Assembly (NCBI GenBank): GCA_964449285.1
Contig: CAYUZX010000068.1
Location: 1-16,088, forward strand
DNA length: 16,088 nucleotides
Source: QYOJ01 sp964449285
GTDB lineage: Bacteria; Bacteroidota; Bacteroidia; Bacteroidales; FEN-979
Direction of reading: 5' to 3'
The notes beneath the pieces are model-generated. The model was not told the origin of the DNA and searched no databases. It saw only the letters and a list, made by a program, of their open reading frames with translations. Of the stretch, positions 12,372 to 16,088 are shown one piece after another. Made by a program: the position numbers and the translations under genes. The stretch's first letter is position 1. Every line of letters begins with the position of its first letter.

Positions 12372-14152
12372 TTGTATTCCGGTGACCTGTATGTCTCTTC
12401 GATTTCTATGTAATATTTCTCCTGGATAAATTTTCTCCGAAGTTTCAACGTGGGCGAGAGCTCTCCTGACTCAATGGTCCATTCGTCAGGCAGCAATCTA
12501 AACTTTTTGATCTTATCCGTTTGCCCAAGTTCACGATTTATTCGGGTCACCTCTTCATGGATCCGGAGTATAATATTCTTATCAGAAATTGCTTCTTTAT
12601 TTGAGCGGTAGGGTATCCGTTTTACTCTACACCAGCTTTTCAGATGATCAAAGTTAGGGACAATCAGGGCTGCAGTGTATTTGCGATCCTCTCCCAGTAC
12701 CAGTATGTAGTCGATGAACGGAGATTCAACAAATCGTTGTTCAATCGGTTGGGGGGCGATATATTTTCCTGTGGATGTTTTAAATATCTCCTTCTTCCTG
12801 TCTGTAATCTGGAGGTATTTCCCATCAATCATCACTCCTATATCCCCGGTATGGAACCAGCCATCAGAATCAATCACCTCCCGGGTTCGTTCGGGCCGGT
12901 TCACATAACCCTTCATCAGGTTTGGCCCTTTACAGAGAATCTCCCCATCGCTTGCAAATTTCACCTGCACACCTGGCAATACCGGTCCAACCGTACCGAA
13001 CTTCACGCCTCCTGGATTCATATTCTGTACAGCGATCACAGGGGACGTTTCAGTCAGCCCATACCCTTCCAACACCTTAAGCCGGGCAGCCCAATAAATC
13101 CTGGCCAAATGAGGATGGAGCGATGCACCTCCAGATGAAATTAGCCTTACATTCCCTCCCAGCGCTTTGCGCCACCTGTCAAAAACCAGGAAATTCGCAA
13201 TAAAAAGTTTTGCCTCGTAAAACCACCCTTGTGCGCGATTCAGCTCAAATTTATGGCCCTGACGAAGTGCCCAGAAAAATACACTTCGCCGAAACCCCGT
13301 TAAGTTTCTCCCTTCAGAGACAACTTTGTTGTATATCTTTTCCAACACCCTTGGAACTGCTGCAAAGGTATGGGGCCTAACCTCTTTCAGGTATTCAGGA
13401 ACCTGATCCAATGCTGTTGCATAATAGACCGACATCCCAAGATACTGGTACACGTAATTCAACATCCGTTCATAGACATGACACAGTGGCAGAAAACTAA
13501 GCGCTTTTTCATGGCTGGTAAAATCGGATATCTTAGCGCACTCCGTAAAGTTTGAGACAAAGTTGCCATGTGAGAGCATCACCCCTTTTGGCCGACCCGT
13601 AGTTCCTGATGTATAGATGATAGAGACGATATCCTCCGGACGAATACTTGATTTGATCTTTTCCAGCTCCCTGGTTCGGATCGACTTCCGGCCTATCTCC
13701 AGAAGATCAGTCCACAAATGGACTCCTCGTACTTTCTGGATGGAAAAAACCCCTTTTATAGAGGAGCGTTCCTTAACGATGTTCCTGATTCTGCTGCAGG
13801 TCTCCTGATTATAAATGATCAGGTATTCAACATTGGCATCTTTAAATATATAGCTGTAACTCTCTTCGCTGATTGTAGGATAGATCGGAACCTGGATAGC
13901 CCCGACCTGGCCGATAGCCATGTCACACAGGTTCCATTCAGGACAGTTAGCCATTACGGTGGCGATACGGGTACCTGGTGTAACGCCTAACTCAAGCAAC
14001 CCAAGGCTCAGATAGTTACTCAGACTCACATAATCGGACGCAGAGATAGCATGCCATTCACCCTCTGATTTTGACAGAAAGAGGTCGTGTTTATGGCTGT
14101 ATTCATCTCTGAAGAGATCGAGTAAATCAAATAGCCGGGTAATCGGTTTCAT
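12347..14152 (-). CDS. Long-chain fatty-acid-CoA ligase (AMP-forming), paralog 1
   Basis: This is a 601-residue adenylate-forming enzyme that activates fatty acids to acyl-CoA via an acyl-AMP. The P-loop-like motif IIYTSGTTGRPKGVMLSHGN is in the first third. It is followed by SFLPLCHVYERMLNYVY (the gate region of long-chain enzymes), YGLTETSPVIAV, GWFHTGDIG and the hinge DRKKEIFKTSTGKYIAPQPIE. The C-terminal domain ends near LSPTLKLRRKFI, whose Lys is the likely adenylation lysine. No signal or membrane helix is clear; such enzymes are cytoplasmic or membrane-associated. It starts 8 nt after the stop of its neighbouring paralog, so both are likely on one transcript, with this gene second. Confidence 0.93.
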   Translation of the reverse strand: MKPITRLFDLLDLFRDEYSHKHDLFLSKSEGEWHAISASDYVSLSNYLSLGLLELGVTPGTRIATVMANCPEWNLCDMAIGQVGAIQVPIYPTISEESYSYIFKDANVEYLIIYNQETCSRIRNIVKERSSIKGVFSIQKVRGVHLWTDLLEIGRKSIRTRELEKIKSSIRPEDIVSIIYTSGTTGRPKGVMLSHGNFVSNFTECAKISDFTSHEKALSFLPLCHVYERMLNYVYQYLGMSVYYATALDQVPEYLKEVRPHTFAAVPRVLEKIYNKVVSEGRNLTGFRRSVFFWALRQGHKFELNRAQGWFYEAKLFIANFLVFDRWRKALGGNVRLISSGGASLHPHLARIYWAARLKVLEGYGLTETSPVIAVQNMNPGGVKFGTVGPVLPGVQVKFASDGEILCKGPNLMKGYVNRPERTREVIDSDGWFHTGDIGVMIDGKYLQITDRKKEIFKTSTGKYIAPQPIEQRFVESPFIDYILVLGEDRKYTAALIVPNFDHLKSWCRVKRIPYRSNKEAISDKNIILRIHEEVTRINRELGQTDKIKKFRLLPDEWTIESGELSPTLKLRRKFIQEKYYIEIEETYRSPEYNYREEPLS

Positions 14153-14160
14153 TCATTGTA

Positions 14161-15927
14161 TCAATCAAAAAGTTGCTTGATTTTATCTTCATATTTCTTG
14201 TAGATGAAAGGACGTTTCAGCTTCATGGTCGGAGTAATTTCCCCATTTTCCAACGTCCATTCCGAGTTAAGAAGGTCCCAGGTCTTTATTCTTTCAGTGT
14301 CACCAAACTGCTTGTTATATTTATTAACCTCCGTTTGCAATCGTTTCCGGATAACAGGATTGGCAATCACTTCGGTATTGGATCCAAATGGAATTTCCTT
14401 GCGTTCACAGTACGACTTCAGGAAAGAAAAGTCAGGAACGATAAGGGCTCCAACAAATTTCCGGTTCTCCCCCACCACCATCAGTTGATCGATGAAGATG
14501 GATTCTTTAAATTTATCTTCAATAATTTGCGGACTCACATATTTCCCAAAAGAGGTTTTGAACAACTCTTTTTTCCGGCCCGTGATCTTCAGCTGTCCTT
14601 CCGGCTCGATGTGTCCCAGATCGCCGGTATGAAACCATCCTTCACTATCAATCGCCTCTCGGGTCATCTGTTCATCTTTATAGTACCCTTTCATGACGAA
14701 GGGTCCCCTGGCGCAGATCTCACTATCGTCGGCAATCTTAACTTCTCCCCCTCTCAATGGGGGCCCAACTGTTCCGAATTTGATGCCATCCTTGTCGAAA
14801 TTGCTCACGGCGATCACCGGGGATGTTTCCGTTAACCCGTAGCCTTCCAGGATGTTAATCCCGGCACAGGTAAAGAGGCGCCCCAGTCGGGGCTGCATCG
14901 CTGCACCGCCTGATACCATAATGCCAATCTCTCCGCCAAGTGCTGCCCGCCATTTTGCATACACCAACTTGTCGTAACGCCTTCGTTTCCATTCATAGAA
15001 CCAACCGTTGGCGCCATTCAGTTCATACCGCAGGGCCAGATGGAACGCCCACCAGAAAATCCAACTTTTCGGACCTTTCAGCTTTTGACCCGTAGTCACC
15101 AGTTTATCATACACTTTTTCGAGCAAGCGAGGCACGGTTGACATGATATGGGGATGAACCTCCTTCATGTTATCTGTTATCGTGCCCATATTCTCAGCAT
15201 AATAGATGGAAATTCCTAAGTAATGGTAAACGTAGTTCAGCATCCGCTCATAGACATGGCAGAGGGGAAGGTAACTTACTGCATAATGTTCTTCTCCATA
15301 TGGGGGGATATAGGAGGCTGCTTTAAAGTTGGAAACCAAGTTGTTATGCGTCAGCATAACCCCTTTCTGGGTACCTGTTGTACCGGAAGTATAGATAATG
15401 GTTGTAACATCATCGGGTGAGATAGATGCTTTCAATGCATTTAACTTTTCCGGATTCGGATTTTGCCTTCCTAATTCGATAAGCTCACTCAGATGTTTGT
15501 ATTCATGGAGGTCCTTGTACGTATAGATTCCCTCAATGGAAGGAACCTCGGGCAGAATATGTTTAATCTTACGGAGTAATTCATTCCCGGAAACAAATAC
15601 AAATTTCACCTCGGCATGCCCCAGGATATGTTTGTAATCCGATTCACTGATGGTGGGATAGATGGGGACATGGATGGCCCCTATCTGGAGAATGGCCATG
15701 TCGACTATATTCCATTCCACTCGGTTGGGGCTGATCTGGGCAATCCTGTCGCCCGGCTGAACACCCAAGGCCAGAAATCCATAGCTGATGCTATCAGCAA
15801 GTTCCCGATACTCTTTGATACTGATCTTTCTCCATTTACCATCCTCTTTGGATGCGATCACATCATCCTTTGGTTTGAATTTCCCTTCGTAGTAGGGAAG
15901 AAGGTCAAAAATGCGTGTTACTTCCAT
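14161..15927 (-). CDS. Long-chain fatty-acid-CoA ligase (AMP-forming), paralog 2
   Basis: This is a 588-residue close relative of the next gene, sharing its full architecture. It has IIYTSGTTGTQKGVMLTHNN, YLPLCHVYERMLNYVYHYLG, LEGYGLTETSPVIAV, GWFHTGDLG, GRKKELFKTSFGKYVSPQIIE, and an end with TPTMKLKRPFIYKKY carrying the likely catalytic Lys. I chose the ATG at 15927 (MEVTRIFDLLPYY) because its alignment with the paralog (MKPITRLFDLLDLF) begins there. The in-frame ATG at 15972 would add 15 residues (YQQPWDQPPHKLLI) that look unconserved. It is first in a two-gene minus-strand operon. The pair is a tandem duplication whose products probably differ in chain length or role; the sequence does not say which. 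Confidence 0.93.
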   Translation of the reverse strand: MEVTRIFDLLPYYEGKFKPKDDVIASKEDGKWRKISIKEYRELADSISYGFLALGVQPGDRIAQISPNRVEWNIVDMAILQIGAIHVPIYPTISESDYKHILGHAEVKFVFVSGNELLRKIKHILPEVPSIEGIYTYKDLHEYKHLSELIELGRQNPNPEKLNALKASISPDDVTTIIYTSGTTGTQKGVMLTHNNLVSNFKAASYIPPYGEEHYAVSYLPLCHVYERMLNYVYHYLGISIYYAENMGTITDNMKEVHPHIMSTVPRLLEKVYDKLVTTGQKLKGPKSWIFWWAFHLALRYELNGANGWFYEWKRRRYDKLVYAKWRAALGGEIGIMVSGGAAMQPRLGRLFTCAGINILEGYGLTETSPVIAVSNFDKDGIKFGTVGPPLRGGEVKIADDSEICARGPFVMKGYYKDEQMTREAIDSEGWFHTGDLGHIEPEGQLKITGRKKELFKTSFGKYVSPQIIEDKFKESIFIDQLMVVGENRKFVGALIVPDFSFLKSYCERKEIPFGSNTEVIANPVIRKRLQTEVNKYNKQFGDTERIKTWDLLNSEWTLENGEITPTMKLKRPFIYKKYEDKIKQLFD

Positions 15928-15985
15928 AATTAACAGTTTATGTGGTGGTTGGTCCCAGGGTTGCTGGTACAATGATAATGAAAAT

Positions 15986-16040
15986 AGTTATATAGTTATA
16001 TAGTGAAATGGTGAAAATAGAAATTAGGATGCCGGATGCC
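15986..16040. repeat. Short tandem repeats upstream of the acyl-CoA synthetase pair
   Basis: AGTTATAT occurs twice in a row (15986-16001), followed by GTGAAA-type near repeats, then GGATGCC twice in tandem (16027-16040). The 161 nt from 15928 to the window end hold no recognisable gene. No clear TAnnTTTG promoter for the minus-strand genes was seen here, so their promoter may lie beyond the window. Confidence 0.55.
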
Positions 16041-16088
16041 AGATACACGATAAACGATTTATTGCATACTCTCCCCACGTCTCACGTC

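Noticed and set aside
14173..14835. Plus-strand open frame of 220 codons
   Set aside because: It is antisense to acyl-CoA synthetase paralog 2, whose hinge and C-terminal motifs occupy this stretch.
15986..16040. CRISPR-like or phage attachment repeats
   Set aside because: The units are only 7-8 nt, immediately adjacent and without spacers; they are simple tandem repeats.

Overview
This window looks like chromosomal DNA from a Bacteroidetes bacterium, probably an anaerobic or facultative member of the Bacteroidales or a related order. The evidence is a run of genes typical of that phylum: a short DUF2795 protein, rsmD, a DUF3822 protein, a standalone HsdR-N domain protein and holA. Several gene starts are also preceded by a TAnnTTTG -7 element, the phylum's usual promoter motif. 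No rRNA, tRNA, CRISPR array, transposase or integrase was seen.

Region A (1-234) holds the 3' end of an MFS transporter. Region B (about 235-5414) is visibly AT-richer and is a patchwork. Five genes look intact: a VOC protein, an Mrp/NBP35-type ATPase, a class I/II aminotransferase, a family 4-like uracil-DNA glycosylase and a SAM methyltransferase. Between them lie remnants of an Old Yellow Enzyme-type oxidoreductase, an MBL-fold protein, a KaiC/RAD55-like ATPase, a radical SAM protein and a TrmO/TsaA protein. Most remnants keep the start of the gene, and several also keep the end, but the middle is lost. The TrmO remnant runs directly into a 111-bp second copy of the aminotransferase 3' end. 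The region is either a decaying accessory island or one damaged by misassembly; the sequence alone cannot decide.

Region C (5415-9304, all + strand) is ordinary metabolism. A promoter precedes an aspartate aminotransferase-like gene, followed closely by ATP-dependent PEP carboxykinase (pckA) and a PduO-type cobalamin adenosyltransferase. A DUF2795 gene with its own apparent promoter ends the run. Oxaloacetate/aspartate interconversion and PEP formation from oxaloacetate share a metabolite, so the first two genes make functional sense together.

Region D (9286-12371) is a housekeeping block. On the minus strand, an HsdR-N-like nuclease-fold protein is followed by DUF3822 and then rsmD, the last two overlapping by 13 nt. 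Divergent from these is holA, the DNA polymerase III delta subunit.

Region E (12347-16088) holds two adjacent minus-strand long-chain acyl-CoA synthetase paralogs, separated by 8 nt, and then a short non-coding end with small tandem repeats. I found no convincing new multi-gene system. The features most worth a second look are the mosaic of internally deleted genes and the two poorly understood housekeeping-linked proteins (HsdR-N and DUF3822).
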